This document shows positions 23,062 through 30,957 of a stretch of 36,239 bases of DNA, in pieces. The notes beneath the pieces are model-generated. The model did not search any database. It saw only the letters and a program-made list of their open reading frames with translations, and was not told where the DNA came from. This stretch comes from Planctomycetota bacterium (GTDB taxonomy: Bacteria > Planctomycetota > Brocadiia > Brocadiales > Bathyanammoxibiaceae), in NCBI GenBank assembly GCA_023261505.1, contig JAHFOV010000019.1, forward strand, positions 1 through 36,239. Direction: 5' to 3'. Each line of letters starts with the position of its first letter. Positions within the stretch are counted from its first letter, which is position 1. Both the position numbers and the translations under genes were made by a program.

Positions 23062-23247
23062 ATGAGTCTAATTAAAGAGGTAACTATAGAAGCTATAAAA
23101 AAATTGCCTGAAGAGTGCTCTGTTGAAGATATAATGTACGAAATAAACTTTGTTGCTCAAGTTCTTGAAGGACTCAAAGATGCTGAAGAAGGTAAAATGT
23201 TGACCACTGAGGAACTCCTCAGCAGGGTCAAACAATGGGCAAAATAA
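23062..23247 (+). CDS. Small antitoxin-like protein (partner of the ParE-like gene)
   Basis: 61 residues: EVTIEAIKKLPEECSVEDIMYEINFVAQVLEGLKDAEEGKMLTTEELLSRVKQW. The pattern (short helices, GLKDAEEGKxLTxEEL) is that of small antitoxins preceding RelE/ParE toxins. The ribosome binding site GGGAGG is 8 bases before the ATG, and TATACT (23034-23039) is a plausible -10. It overlaps the start of the toxin frame by 13 bases. It appears intact, unlike its partner. Confidence 0.75.
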   Translation: MSLIKEVTIEAIKKLPEECSVEDIMYEINFVAQVLEGLKDAEEGKMLTTEELLSRVKQWAK

Positions 23248-23549
23248 AATAGACTGAGAAGGCGAGCAGTAATTTGCAAGCAATTTACGATTATATTGCC
23301 AGAGATTCTAAAACGTACGCCATTAGATTTGTAAAGTCCCTTGTTGAGGTTGCCACAAAACTTCAGACAATGCCTCGTTGTGGCCGTATTGTCCCAGAGC
23401 TTGAAGAGTATGGATTTCGAGAAGTCATATATCATAATTATAGGAATGTTTATAGAATTACTGAAGACGCAAAGGATGTTGAAATACTTGCAATAGTACA
23501 TGGCGCTCGAGAAATTAAAACGGTATTTCGCCAAGAATGGGAATTATAG
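23235..23549 (+). pseudogene. ParE/RelE-family toxin, interrupted by an amber codon
   Basis: From the ATG at 23235 the frame reads MGKIK, then TAG (23250-23252), then TEKASSNLQAIYDYIARDSKTYAIRFVKSL and on to VEILAIVHGAR. Family members have I-x-W-T-x-x-A at this place, so a TGG to TAG change of Trp6 is the simplest reading. The remainder (91 residues from the TTG at 23274) is well preserved, including FREVIYHNYRNVYRI. Restart at TTG would lose the first beta strand. Most likely a recently silenced toxin beside an intact antitoxin. Confidence 0.8.
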
Positions 23550-23601
23550 TTGCGGAAATTGCTAATTAAAACCATAATCGATACAGGCATAAGGTAGCTA
23601 T

Positions 23602-24201
23602 ATGGCATATACAGTAATCCTTGGAGTTACGGGAAGCATAGCAGCCTATAAGGCCTGTGAAATTGTCACCAGCCTCGTGAAATCTGGCGTGGAGGTAGTG
23701 GTGGTGATGACCAGCCCAGCCAGACAATTTATCACACCTCTTACCTTTCAGACCCTTTCCCGCAACGAGGTGGTTACGGAACTCTTTGGTCCCCAGGAGG
23801 TGCACGACCCCCAACATGTCTCCCTTTCCGACAGGGCTGACCTAATATTAATAGCCCCCGCCACCGCCAACATACTGGGCAAGCTGGCCTCTGGCATAGC
23901 AGAGGACGTCCTTGCCTGCACAGTGCTGGCCTCTAAGGCCAAAGTGCTTATAGCACCCGCGATGGATGACAGGATGTACAATCATCCAGTAGTTCAAGGA
24001 AATATAGAGAAACTAAAGGGCATCGGATACCGCTTCATCGGTCCGGTGGAGGGCAGGCTCTCCTCTGGCCGCATAGGGGTAGGAAGAATGGCCCCTGTGG
24101 AAGAGATAGTCAGGCTGGTACAAGAAGAATTGAAAGAATTAGCCTCTAACTCCATCAAGGATATAAAAGTAAGGGAACCCAGTGGAAAAAGTAAGGGTTA
24201 A
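23602..24201 (+). CDS. coaC: Phosphopantothenoylcysteine decarboxylase (CoaC half only)
   Basis: FMN-dependent decarboxylation in coenzyme A synthesis. 199 residues cover only the flavoprotein half of the usual CoaBC fusion; the CoaB ligase half is absent and not in the window. Visible are [40 protein letters not shown] with the catalytic His, and [14 protein letters not shown]. The latter has Asp for the Asn of PxMNxxM, and SSG replaces ACG before the C-terminal GVGRM. From memory such variants occur in whole clades, so activity is not excluded. It overlaps dut by 20 bases. Confidence 0.88.
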   Translation: MAYTVILGVTGSIAAYKACEIVTSLVKSGVEVVVVMTSPARQFITPLTFQTLSRNEVVTELFGPQEVHDPQHVSLSDRADLILIAPATANILGKLASGIAEDVLACTVLASKAKVLIAPAMDDRMYNHPVVQGNIEKLKGIGYRFIGPVEGRLSSGRIGVGRMAPVEEIVRLVQEELKELASNSIKDIKVREPSGKSKG

Positions 24202-24631
24202 TATCAAAAGAAAAGAAGGATGCAAGGACCTCCCCCTACCACGCTACATGAGCGAAGGAGCAAGCGGCGTTGACCTCTATGCGGCAGTGGAAACAGAATT
24301 TATACTTGAGCCAAGCCAGATAAAGGCCATCCCTACGGGGATTTTCATAGAAGTTCCTGTAGGCTATGAGGCGCAGGTAAGGGCCAGGAGTGGACTTGCC
24401 CTGAAGAATGGTCTGGCAGTAGTTAATGCCCCGGGTACTATTGACAGTGACTACCGTGGGGAGGTTTGTGTTATACTTTGCAACCTGGGCAAAGAACCGT
24501 TCAAAATTCAAAGGGGGATGCGCATTGCCCAGATGGTATTTCAGCCTGTGGTAAGGGCTGAACTTAAAGAGGTGGAAGAAGTTCAAAAGACGGGAAGAAA
24601 CGAGGGTGGCTTTGGCCATACAGGAGTCTAA
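24182..24631 (+). CDS. dut: dUTP diphosphatase (dUTPase)
   Basis: Hydrolyses dUTP to dUMP, keeping uracil out of DNA and feeding dTMP synthesis. 149 residues from a GTG. The trimeric dUTPase motifs are in order: [40 protein letters not shown] and the C-terminal arm GGFGHTG. Typical length, no anomaly. Confidence 0.95.
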   Translation: MEKVRVNIKRKEGCKDLPLPRYMSEGASGVDLYAAVETEFILEPSQIKAIPTGIFIEVPVGYEAQVRARSGLALKNGLAVVNAPGTIDSDYRGEVCVILCNLGKEPFKIQRGMRIAQMVFQPVVRAELKEVEEVQKTGRNEGGFGHTGV

Positions 24632-24635
24632 GGAC

Positions 24636-26735
24636 ATGGAGAGAAATAGAACCCTAAGTATTGTCCTGGCAGTGTTTCTTGTATCCTTCGCCCTCTTTGC
24701 CTTGATAAGCATTGGAAGTTTTAACCCCACGGACCCGCCTTTTTCCAACTTTCCCCCAAGTGCTAAAGTGAAAAATTATTGTGGACTGGTTGGCGCCGTG
24801 CTATCGGGCTACAGCCTATCCGGGCTGGGCCTGTCAAGTATTGCAGTGATGCTCCTTCTAGGGGCCTGGGGCGTAATACTCCTATGTAAAGGAGATCTGG
24901 GAGATCTCTGGATTAAGGCCATAGGTGGAATACTGCTTATAGTCTCGTTCAGCCTATTTTTTGGTCTCCTGTCCCCACTCCTACCCCCTAAAGGTCTCCT
25001 GGCATGGGCGGGTGGAATATTTGGCAAAACGGCCTCTAATCAATTAGTAAAAAACCTTGGCCTGGCTGGTACCTGGGTATTTCTGGTCTTCGGGTTCTTT
25101 GTATCCACTGTCCTCTTATTCAACATAAGCCCTGTAGAGAGCCTGATTGAATCTATTAGGGGGTTAAAAAAGCGACAAAAGGAGCCCAAAAAAAATCCCT
25201 CTAAAACCCCTGACCCAAATGAGCCAAAGGAGGAGGTTGCAACAAGGCCTCTTGCAGGCCCTTTGCAAGTACCTCTGGAGCTATTGGATGAGCCGGACCG
25301 GCTAGATTTCCAGGATGAGGAGTCCCTACGTCATGGAGGGGTGGTACTTGAGTCCACCCTGGAGAAGTTTAACATAATTGCCCATGTGGTAGGTTACGAA
25401 ACGGGCCCAACGATAACCATGTATGAGGTAGAGTTGTCTCCAGGTACAAAGGTATCTAGGGTAATCTCCCTGTCCGATGACATAGCTATGGCCATGAAGG
25501 CACCCAGTATAAGGGTGGTTGCCCCTCTTAAAGGAAGGTCTACAGTAGGAATAGAAGTACCCAACCTGCGCAGGAGGGACGTCAGGCTAAGGGAACTAAT
25601 TGAACTTGCTGCTGAAGGTAAAATAGACACAAGCAATAACTCAGTGCCACTACCCCTGGGAAGGGACATTACAGGTTACCCTATCTTTTGTGACCTTGCC
25701 TCCATGCCCCATCTCCTAATTGCAGGCACCACGGGCTCAGGAAAATCTGTATGTCTGAACTCTATCATACTCAGCATCTTGTTCTTGAGGTCACGCAGGG
25801 ATGTGAAACTGCTGCTGGTGGACCCAAAAATGGTAGAGTTTTCTGTATTTAAGGATATACCCCATTTAATAACCCCTGTGGTTATAGATGTGAAAGAGGC
25901 CCAGGCAGTGCTTGAGTGGGCCGTTAACAAAATGGAAGAACGCTACAGCCTCCTCGCCAGGGTTGGGGTGAAGAATATTTCAGAATACAATAAGCTCGGG
26001 GAAGAAAAGCTCAGGAGCAAACTAGGCCCCAGTGCAGAACTTGACCCGGAGGCCTTCCATCTTCCCCACGTGGTAATAATCATTGATGAACTGGCAGACC
26101 TCATGATGGTGGCCTCAAGGAAGGTGGAAGACTATATCATCAGGCTTTCTCAAAAGAGCCGTGCCGTGGGCATACACCTGATAGTTTCCACCCAGAGGCC
26201 CTCTGTGGATGTAGTTACGGGGCTAATAAAATCCAACCTCCCTGCCCGAATATCCTTCCATGTAGCCTCCAAGGTGGACTCCAGGACTGTACTGGACGCT
26301 AACGGTGCGGAGAAGCTCTTAGGCAGTGGAGACATGCTCTTTATGCCCCCTGGTACCACAGAACTCATGAGGGTGCAAGGCACCTATGTCAGTGACGAGG
26401 AAGTGAGCAGAGTGGTGGATTACCTTAAGAAGCAGTCTACGCCGGAGTTCTCGACGGAACTCAGGCAGTGGAAGCTCCAGGCGAAGAAGGAAGAGAAGGA
26501 AGACCCGCTCTACAAAAAGGCCGTGCAGGTAGCCCTGGGCAAGGGCAGGTGCAGTGAGAAGTTACTCCAGGAAGAACTCCAGGTAAGTTACGCCCAGACA
26601 GTGCGCCTGATGGACCAGATGGTGGAGGACGGGATACTTGGAGAAGACAAAGGGGGAGGAATCAGAGCGGTACTTCTTAAGCCTGAGGAGTGGGAACCTA
26701 AAAAAGAAGACTATAGAGAAACACTAAAAAGATGA
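24636..26735 (+). CDS. ftsK: DNA translocase FtsK
   Basis: Moves DNA at the division septum to resolve and segregate chromosome termini. The ATG at 24636 gives 699 residues; a GTG ten codons upstream would overlap dut. Four to five transmembrane helices lie in the first 170 residues, then a short charged linker. The motor has Walker A GTTGSGKS (364-371), Walker B VVIIIDELADLMM and STQRPSVDVVTGLIKSNLP. A winged-helix gamma domain (DPLYKKAVQVAL onward) closes the protein and reads polar guide sequences. The stop overlaps the rimO start by 4 bases (ATGA). Confidence 0.95.
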   Translation: MERNRTLSIVLAVFLVSFALFALISIGSFNPTDPPFSNFPPSAKVKNYCGLVGAVLSGYSLSGLGLSSIAVMLLLGAWGVILLCKGDLGDLWIKAIGGILLIVSFSLFFGLLSPLLPPKGLLAWAGGIFGKTASNQLVKNLGLAGTWVFLVFGFFVSTVLLFNISPVESLIESIRGLKKRQKEPKKNPSKTPDPNEPKEEVATRPLAGPLQVPLELLDEPDRLDFQDEESLRHGGVVLESTLEKFNIIAHVVGYETGPTITMYEVELSPGTKVSRVISLSDDIAMAMKAPSIRVVAPLKGRSTVGIEVPNLRRRDVRLRELIELAAEGKIDTSNNSVPLPLGRDITGYPIFCDLASMPHLLIAGTTGSGKSVCLNSIILSILFLRSRRDVKLLLVDPKMVEFSVFKDIPHLITPVVIDVKEAQAVLEWAVNKMEERYSLLARVGVKNISEYNKLGEEKLRSKLGPSAELDPEAFHLPHVVIIIDELADLMMVASRKVEDYIIRLSQKSRAVGIHLIVSTQRPSVDVVTGLIKSNLPARISFHVASKVDSRTVLDANGAEKLLGSGDMLFMPPGTTELMRVQGTYVSDEEVSRVVDYLKKQSTPEFSTELRQWKLQAKKEEKEDPLYKKAVQVALGKGRCSEKLLQEELQVSYAQTVRLMDQMVEDGILGEDKGGGIRAVLLKPEEWEPKKEDYRETLKR

Positions 26736-28114
26736 AGACCCCCAAGATTGCACTTGTCAGCCTTGGATGTACCAAGAATCTGGTGGACTCCGAAAAGATA
26801 CTCGGAAGGCTTGCCCAGGGAGGGGCGGTCTTTTGCCAGGAACCAGAGGTGGCAGATGTACTGATAATTAACACCTGCGGCTTTATAAAAGAGGCCAAAG
26901 AAGAGTCCGTAGAGACTATACTCCAGATGGCACGACTTAAAGAAGCTCACCTGAAAAAACTCATAGTCACAGGCTGCCTGGCCGAGAGGTATAAGGAGGA
27001 ACTAACCAGGGACATCCCTGAGATAGACCATGTAGTGGGGTTGGAAAACTTTGACCTGGTAGCAGAGCTTTCTGGCCTGAAAGAGGAAAAAAATGTTCGC
27101 CACGACGAACCTGCCGCAGACCTGGGATGCCAGGGAGACTTTAGAATACGTCTTACCCCCAGGCACTATTCGTATCTGAAAATATCCGAAGGCTGTAATA
27201 ACCCTTGCAGCTACTGTTCCATACCCATAATAAGAGGCCCGTTCAGGAGCCGTGCTATGGAAGAGGTGCTAAGAGAGGCCAGGGAGCTTGTCTCGGGTGG
27301 AACTAAAGAGATAAACCTCATCGCCCAGGACAGCACCATTTATGGTATAGACCTTTACGGAAGGCAATGTCTGCACGAACTCCTTCAAAGACTCTCAGCA
27401 ATTGATAACCTGAAATGGATAAGGCTTCTATATACCCACCCGGCCCATTTCTACCCTGCTCTCATTAAAGAGGTTGCCGATAACGAAAAGGTGGTGAAGT
27501 ATATAGACCTACCTATCCAGCATATAAATGATAAAATTCTGGAAATGATGGGAAGGGGCGTTAGCAGTGCTAATATTGCGGGCCTTATAAAGAGACTGAG
27601 GCAGAAGATACCGGGGCTGTTTCTAAGGAGTACTGTAATCGTGGGCTTCCCCGGGGAAGGGGAGGAGGAGTTCCAGGAACTCCTGAACTTTTTAGAAGAA
27701 AACGCCTTTGAAAGGTTAGGGGCGTTTAAGTATTCTAAGGAAGAGGGGACAAGTGCGGCGAAACTTAAGGGGCACGTCTCCGAAAAAACAAAGAAGCAGA
27801 GGCTGGAAAAGGTAATGTCGCTTCAACAAGAGCTTGCCTTCAAGGAGAATGCCCGCTGGGTGGGTAAAGAAATAGAGGTTCTAATAGAGGGCGTAGGGGC
27901 AATCCGCCCCAGGCGGACGGTTGCCCAAAATAATGGGGCAGGTACAAGACCTGCCCCTACACTGCAATGGGGGTATGGAAGGTTTTATGGAGATGCACCA
28001 GAAGTGGACGGTGATGTCAAGTTGAAGGGGCTCAACCTGAAAGTAGGGGAACTTCGCAGGGCTCTTGTAACAGGCTGGGAGGGTTACAATCTTGTTGCCC
28101 GCTCTGTGGACTGA
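26732..28114 (+). CDS. rimO: Ribosomal protein S12 methylthiotransferase
   Basis: A radical SAM enzyme that adds methylthio to the conserved Asp of ribosomal protein S12. 460 residues. The N-terminal MTTase domain has LGCTKNLVDSE, INTCGF and TGCLAE (three cysteines for one cluster). The SAM cluster motif is EGCNNPCSYCSIP. A TRAM domain is at the C-terminus. Between VLIEG and GRFYGDAPEVDG the family has about 7-10 residues but here there are about 28, encoded by a 68-bp nested palindromic element. The gene is otherwise intact, so the insertion is tolerated. Confidence 0.94.
   Translation: MKTPKIALVSLGCTKNLVDSEKILGRLAQGGAVFCQEPEVADVLIINTCGFIKEAKEESVETILQMARLKEAHLKKLIVTGCLAERYKEELTRDIPEIDHVVGLENFDLVAELSGLKEEKNVRHDEPAADLGCQGDFRIRLTPRHYSYLKISEGCNNPCSYCSIPIIRGPFRSRAMEEVLREARELVSGGTKEINLIAQDSTIYGIDLYGRQCLHELLQRLSAIDNLKWIRLLYTHPAHFYPALIKEVADNEKVVKYIDLPIQHINDKILEMMGRGVSSANIAGLIKRLRQKIPGLFLRSTVIVGFPGEGEEEFQELLNFLEENAFERLGAFKYSKEEGTSAAKLKGHVSEKTKKQRLEKVMSLQQELAFKENARWVGKEIEVLIEGVGAIRPRRTVAQNNGAGTRPAPTLQWGYGRFYGDAPEVDGDVKLKGLNLKVGELRRALVTGWEGYNLVARSVD
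27893..27960. repeat. 68-bp nested palindromic element inserted in frame in rimO
   Basis: Bounded by GTAGGGGC (27893-27900) and GCCCCTAC (27953-27960). Inside are TCCGCCCCAGGCGGA (27903-27917), flanked by GGGCAA/TTGCCC (27897-27902 and 27921-27926), and the stem GGGGCAGGT/ACCTGCCCC (27935-27943 and 27949-27957). It encodes part of the extra loop of RimO with no stop codon. Confidence 0.85.
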
Positions 28115-28757
28115 CAGACTAATAAAATGGCTGGGTAGGGAACCGAAAGGGTTGTCGTGGCCCTTTAACCTATCCGTAGTAGGCAAATGGAGCAGGTCGG
28201 AGAACCTGCCTAACCAGCTCACCGTCTTGAGACTCTTCATGAGCCTCTTCTTTTTCCTCGCCCTTTCGCTGAGTTTCTTTGACATGGCCCTGGCGGTCTT
28301 CATTATGGCCATTGCCACGGACTTTCTGGATGGTTACCTGGCCAGGCGTAATGGCCAGATAAGTAACTTCGGCAGGATAGTTGACCCCCTTGCAGATAAG
28401 TTAATCATCTGCGGCGGCTTTTCCTTGCTTCTTTCTTATCTCCCAATTTTGAAGCCATGGATGGTGATAACAATTATCTTGAGAGAATTACTGATAAGCC
28501 TTATAAGGGGATATGCTGAGCTAAATGGGGTTAACCTTCCCAGCAACATATGGGGTAAGGTTAAAATGACCTTTCAATCATTTACCCTTGGGCTATTAGT
28601 TTTCATTACTGGCCACTATCAGCCTCATTGGGTTAGCAGAATAGCGGAAGGGCTGCTGTGGCTTACTATTATGCTCACCGTATTTTCTGGCGTTTCCTGT
28701 TTCCTTCAGGGAAGACATCTCTTCCAAAGAAGGCCCACCCGAGTGAGGATTGAGTAA
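28092..28757 (+). CDS. pgsA: CDP-diacylglycerol-glycerol-3-phosphate 3-phosphatidyltransferase
   Basis: Makes phosphatidylglycerophosphate, the committed step to phosphatidylglycerol. 221 residues from a TTG with GGGAGGG 8 bases upstream. The CDP-alcohol phosphatidyltransferase motif D-G-x2-A-R-x8-G-x3-D-x3-D is in DGYLARRNGQISNFGRIVDPLADK, among several transmembrane helices. The family normally begins near NLPNQLTVLR; here about 38 residues precede it, partly encoded by a GCAGGT/ACCTGC palindrome. The start overlaps rimO by 23 bases. Confidence 0.88.
   Translation: MLPALWTDRLIKWLGREPKGLSWPFNLSVVGKWSRSENLPNQLTVLRLFMSLFFFLALSLSFFDMALAVFIMAIATDFLDGYLARRNGQISNFGRIVDPLADKLIICGGFSLLLSYLPILKPWMVITIILRELLISLIRGYAELNGVNLPSNIWGKVKMTFQSFTLGLLVFITGHYQPHWVSRIAEGLLWLTIMLTVFSGVSCFLQGRHLFQRRPTRVRIE
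28192..28209. repeat. GCAGGT/ACCTGC palindrome at the head of the pgsA core
   Basis: GCAGGT (28192-28197) and ACCTGC (28204-28209) around a 6-base loop. It is the same stem type as the first hairpin after gmk, and a GTAGTAGGC lies just upstream (28176-28184). It falls within the N-terminal extension of PgsA. Confidence 0.5.
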
Positions 28758-28765
28758 GAAACCCT

Positions 28766-29548
28766 ATGGAGTTTTGTAAGACCTTAGCCTTAACTCTTAA
28801 CAGGATAAACTATAGCAATACCAGTCAGATAGCCACCTTTTATACCCTTCACTATGGAAAACTTCAGGCCCTGGCCAGGGGTTCAAAACGCATGGGGAAA
28901 AAGGCCTTAGGCTCTATAGACCTTTTCTCTTACAATGAGATAATCTTTCTTAAAAAGGAAACAAGCCAGTTACACCTCCTAACCGAGTGGGAGGTACTGG
29001 AAGGTTTTCCAGCCTTCAGGAAAGATATAGAAAGGTTTTATTCTGCCTGTTATGTGGTGGAGCTATTAAATGAACTCAGCGAGGAGGGAGAGCCCGATAG
29101 TCCCCTCTTCTATCTGCTCCTGGACACCTTGTTCGGTTTATCAAGAAATGACAATAAGGATTTAAATCTTTTGGCCTTTGAACTGCAACTACTCAGACAT
29201 CTGGGTTATTTACCTGAACTTGGGGAATGTACTCAGTGTGGCGAGAAGTTCCTCCGGAATTCGGGGGCGGTGTTAAGCCCCTTCCGAAAGGGCCTGTTAT
29301 GTAAGGAGTGTGCCTCTGATATAGCAGGGGCACAAGTCCGCCTGAGGCGGATGCCCCTACATCTCTCTCCTGCTGCTATTGGGGCTGCTAATTTCTTAGT
29401 AGATTGCAAACGTTCTTCTCTTAACCGACTCCATTTACCGAAAAAGGTACTTGAGGAATTGAGGAGTCTGAGTGCAGAGTACCTTTCTCAAATCCTGGAT
29501 AGACCGATAGGACATTGGAGATGCTTACAGACTATCGCAAAAATATAA
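28766..29548 (+). CDS. recO: DNA repair protein RecO
   Basis: Loads RecA with RecR in gap repair. 260 residues: an N-terminal OB fold (1-80; LALTLNRINYSNTSQIATFYTLHYGKLQALARGSKR), a helical domain, and a zinc finger C-x2-C...C-x2-C (CTQCGE and CKECA). Directly after the second cysteine pair comes AGAQVRLRRMPLH, encoded by a 37-bp nested palindrome (29324-29360), apparently an in-frame insertion. The 3' end overlaps the next gene. Confidence 0.88.
   Translation: MEFCKTLALTLNRINYSNTSQIATFYTLHYGKLQALARGSKRMGKKALGSIDLFSYNEIIFLKKETSQLHLLTEWEVLEGFPAFRKDIERFYSACYVVELLNELSEEGEPDSPLFYLLLDTLFGLSRNDNKDLNLLAFELQLLRHLGYLPELGECTQCGEKFLRNSGAVLSPFRKGLLCKECASDIAGAQVRLRRMPLHLSPAAIGAANFLVDCKRSSLNRLHLPKKVLEELRSLSAEYLSQILDRPIGHWRCLQTIAKI
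29324..29360. repeat. 37-bp nested palindrome inserted in frame in recO
   Basis: GCAGGGGCA (29324-29332) and TGCCCCTAC (29352-29360) flank CAAG and TCCGCCTGAGGCGGA (29337-29351). Outer and inner parts are the same two families as in the rimO element, in the same reading phase for the core (V-R-L-R-R-M here, I-R-P-R-R-T in RimO). Confidence 0.85.
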
Positions 29549-30459
29549 AGCTAGCCTTTTTTATAGGGATAATACTACTCTTGCCTTCCACCAATCTCTA
29601 TGGCAAGATGCTATGGAACAAGGATACAGGCTGGGTGGACCCTGCCACTCTGAATCCCCGTATTCCAGACCAGCGTCTTAAATTAGCCCTGGCCATGATG
29701 GTAGACCGGCAGTACGATAGTGCAGTAAAAGAATTTCAAGGCCTACTGGATAAATATCCAGAGGGAGATATGGTAGAGCCCTGTCTATACAACATCGCTC
29801 AGGCCTATTTCCTTGCGGGAAAGTACAAGAAGGCATTTGATGCCTATGAAATCTTCCTCGAGAGGCTTCCTGGAACCCGGCTCTCGGGGCTGGTCTTAGA
29901 GAAGGAGTTCCAGACAGGAGTAACACTAATGGAATCCAAACCCACAGCCTCAGTGGAAATATTTGAAAAGGTAATGGACCACAACCCTAAGGGTCCACTG
30001 GCCCCTGAGAGCCAGGTGAAGATAGGTGATGCCTATTTTCTGGCCATGGAATATGAAACGGCTGAAGAGACCTATAGAAAACTACTTGAGAATTACCCCA
30101 AGAGCGAGTGGGCACCTTATGCTATGTTTCGTATTCCACTTACCATGCTCAATCTGGAGATTATGAGAGAAAGAGACATGAGTAAGCTGTGGAAAGCAAG
30201 GGAAGGTTTTGAGGAATATCTTGCCAACTATCCTACGGGGAGCTTTGCAGAGGAGGCCAAAAATAAAATCCATGAAATAGACGAGCTTATCGCTCAGAGA
30301 CAATACAACGTTGCTGAGTTCTACCTCAGGAAGAAACATCCTCAAGCTGCTTTGGACCATTTTGAAGGAGTAATAAGCCGTTTTTCTACTACGACCTGGG
30401 CTGAAAAGTCCAGAGAGCAGATAGACTTCTTAAAAAAGATTAACGCAATAAAAAAATGA
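29521..30459 (+). CDS. TPR-repeat lipoprotein-like or periplasmic protein, BamD/YbgF-like
   Basis: 312 residues from the ATG at 29521 (AGGA 8 bases upstream; a TTG two codons earlier is also possible). A signal peptide occupies about 1-28 (KLAFFIGIILLLPSTNLYGKM) with no lipobox cysteine. Five to six TPR-like units follow, e.g. YDSAVKEFQGLLDKYPEGDMVEPCLYNIAQAYFLAGKYKKAFDAYEIFLERLP. The pattern matches outer-membrane assembly TPR proteins (BamD/YfiO) or the cell-division coordinator CpoB. With lptE downstream, an envelope role is likely, but the exact one is not determined. Confidence 0.75.
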   Translation: MLTDYRKNIKLAFFIGIILLLPSTNLYGKMLWNKDTGWVDPATLNPRIPDQRLKLALAMMVDRQYDSAVKEFQGLLDKYPEGDMVEPCLYNIAQAYFLAGKYKKAFDAYEIFLERLPGTRLSGLVLEKEFQTGVTLMESKPTASVEIFEKVMDHNPKGPLAPESQVKIGDAYFLAMEYETAEETYRKLLENYPKSEWAPYAMFRIPLTMLNLEIMRERDMSKLWKAREGFEEYLANYPTGSFAEEAKNKIHEIDELIAQRQYNVAEFYLRKKHPQAALDHFEGVISRFSTTTWAEKSREQIDFLKKINAIKK

Positions 30460-30953
30460 GACTATTATGGGTGGGGTTTCTAATAATGAGCTTTCTCGTG
30501 GCAGCCTGCGGCTACACCTCAAGGTCTCTCCTTAAGCAAAATGTAAACACTATTTACATACCTATATTTGAGAACCAAAGCTACCGAAGAGGGCTAGAAT
30601 TTGATATGACCAACGCCTTCAAAAATGAGATACTCTTCAAAACCCGTTTAAAGGTAGTAGATAAAGACCGTGCAGATTCCATATTTTATGGCATAATAAC
30701 AGATGTAAAAGAGTCCGTCCTGATAGAAGACTTCCAGGCTAATATAGCGCAAAGCAGTGTAATAGTTTTTATGAACTTTAAATGGGTAGACCGTCGAACT
30801 GGCAGAATTATAGTGGAAAAGCAAAATATCCAGCAACGAGCCGAATTTTCCCCAAGAAGAGTAGTAGGAAAAGAAGATATAGGGACGGCCGAGAGGAAGG
30901 CCTTTGTATACCTGGCAGAGAGGCTGAAGCAACTCATGGAAGAAGGGTGGTAA
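30456..30953 (+). CDS. lptE: LptE-like outer-membrane lipoprotein
   Basis: 165 residues. A signal peptide ends in the lipobox LVAAC (Cys18) followed by GYTSRS, typical for LptE/RlpB, the plug that places LPS through LptD. IYIPIFENQSYRRGLEFDMTNAFKNEI is the conserved core in more distant members. It overlaps the TPR gene by 4 bases. It indicates an outer membrane with lipopolysaccharide-like lipid. Confidence 0.8.
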   Translation: MRLLWVGFLIMSFLVAACGYTSRSLLKQNVNTIYIPIFENQSYRRGLEFDMTNAFKNEILFKTRLKVVDKDRADSIFYGIITDVKESVLIEDFQANIAQSSVIVFMNFKWVDRRTGRIIVEKQNIQQRAEFSPRRVVGKEDIGTAERKAFVYLAERLKQLMEEGW

Positions 30954-30957
30954 AAGC

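Noticed and set aside
10797-23252. TAG recoded as an amino acid in this genome
   Set aside because: TAG ends nth, ugd, gmk, hicB, uxs and smpB at normal family lengths, so the two amber interruptions are local events.
23274-23549. Intact 91-residue ParE-like toxin starting at TTG
   Set aside because: The in-frame sequence upstream of the TTG matches the family N-terminus apart from one TAG; the TTG lacks a good ribosome binding site.
23602-24201. CoaC as an inactive enzyme because of Asn-to-Asp and missing Cys
   Set aside because: From memory the variants PAMD and (A/S)SG occur across whole clades of CoaBC proteins, so they are not evidence of decay.
24236-24748. 170-residue open frame on the minus strand over dut and ftsK
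   Set aside because: It lies entirely antisense to well-supported genes, with no ribosome binding site or recognisable protein features.
10412-29360. CRISPR array
   Set aside because: The repeats are palindromes at irregular distances in unrelated contexts, with no evenly spaced array and no cas genes.
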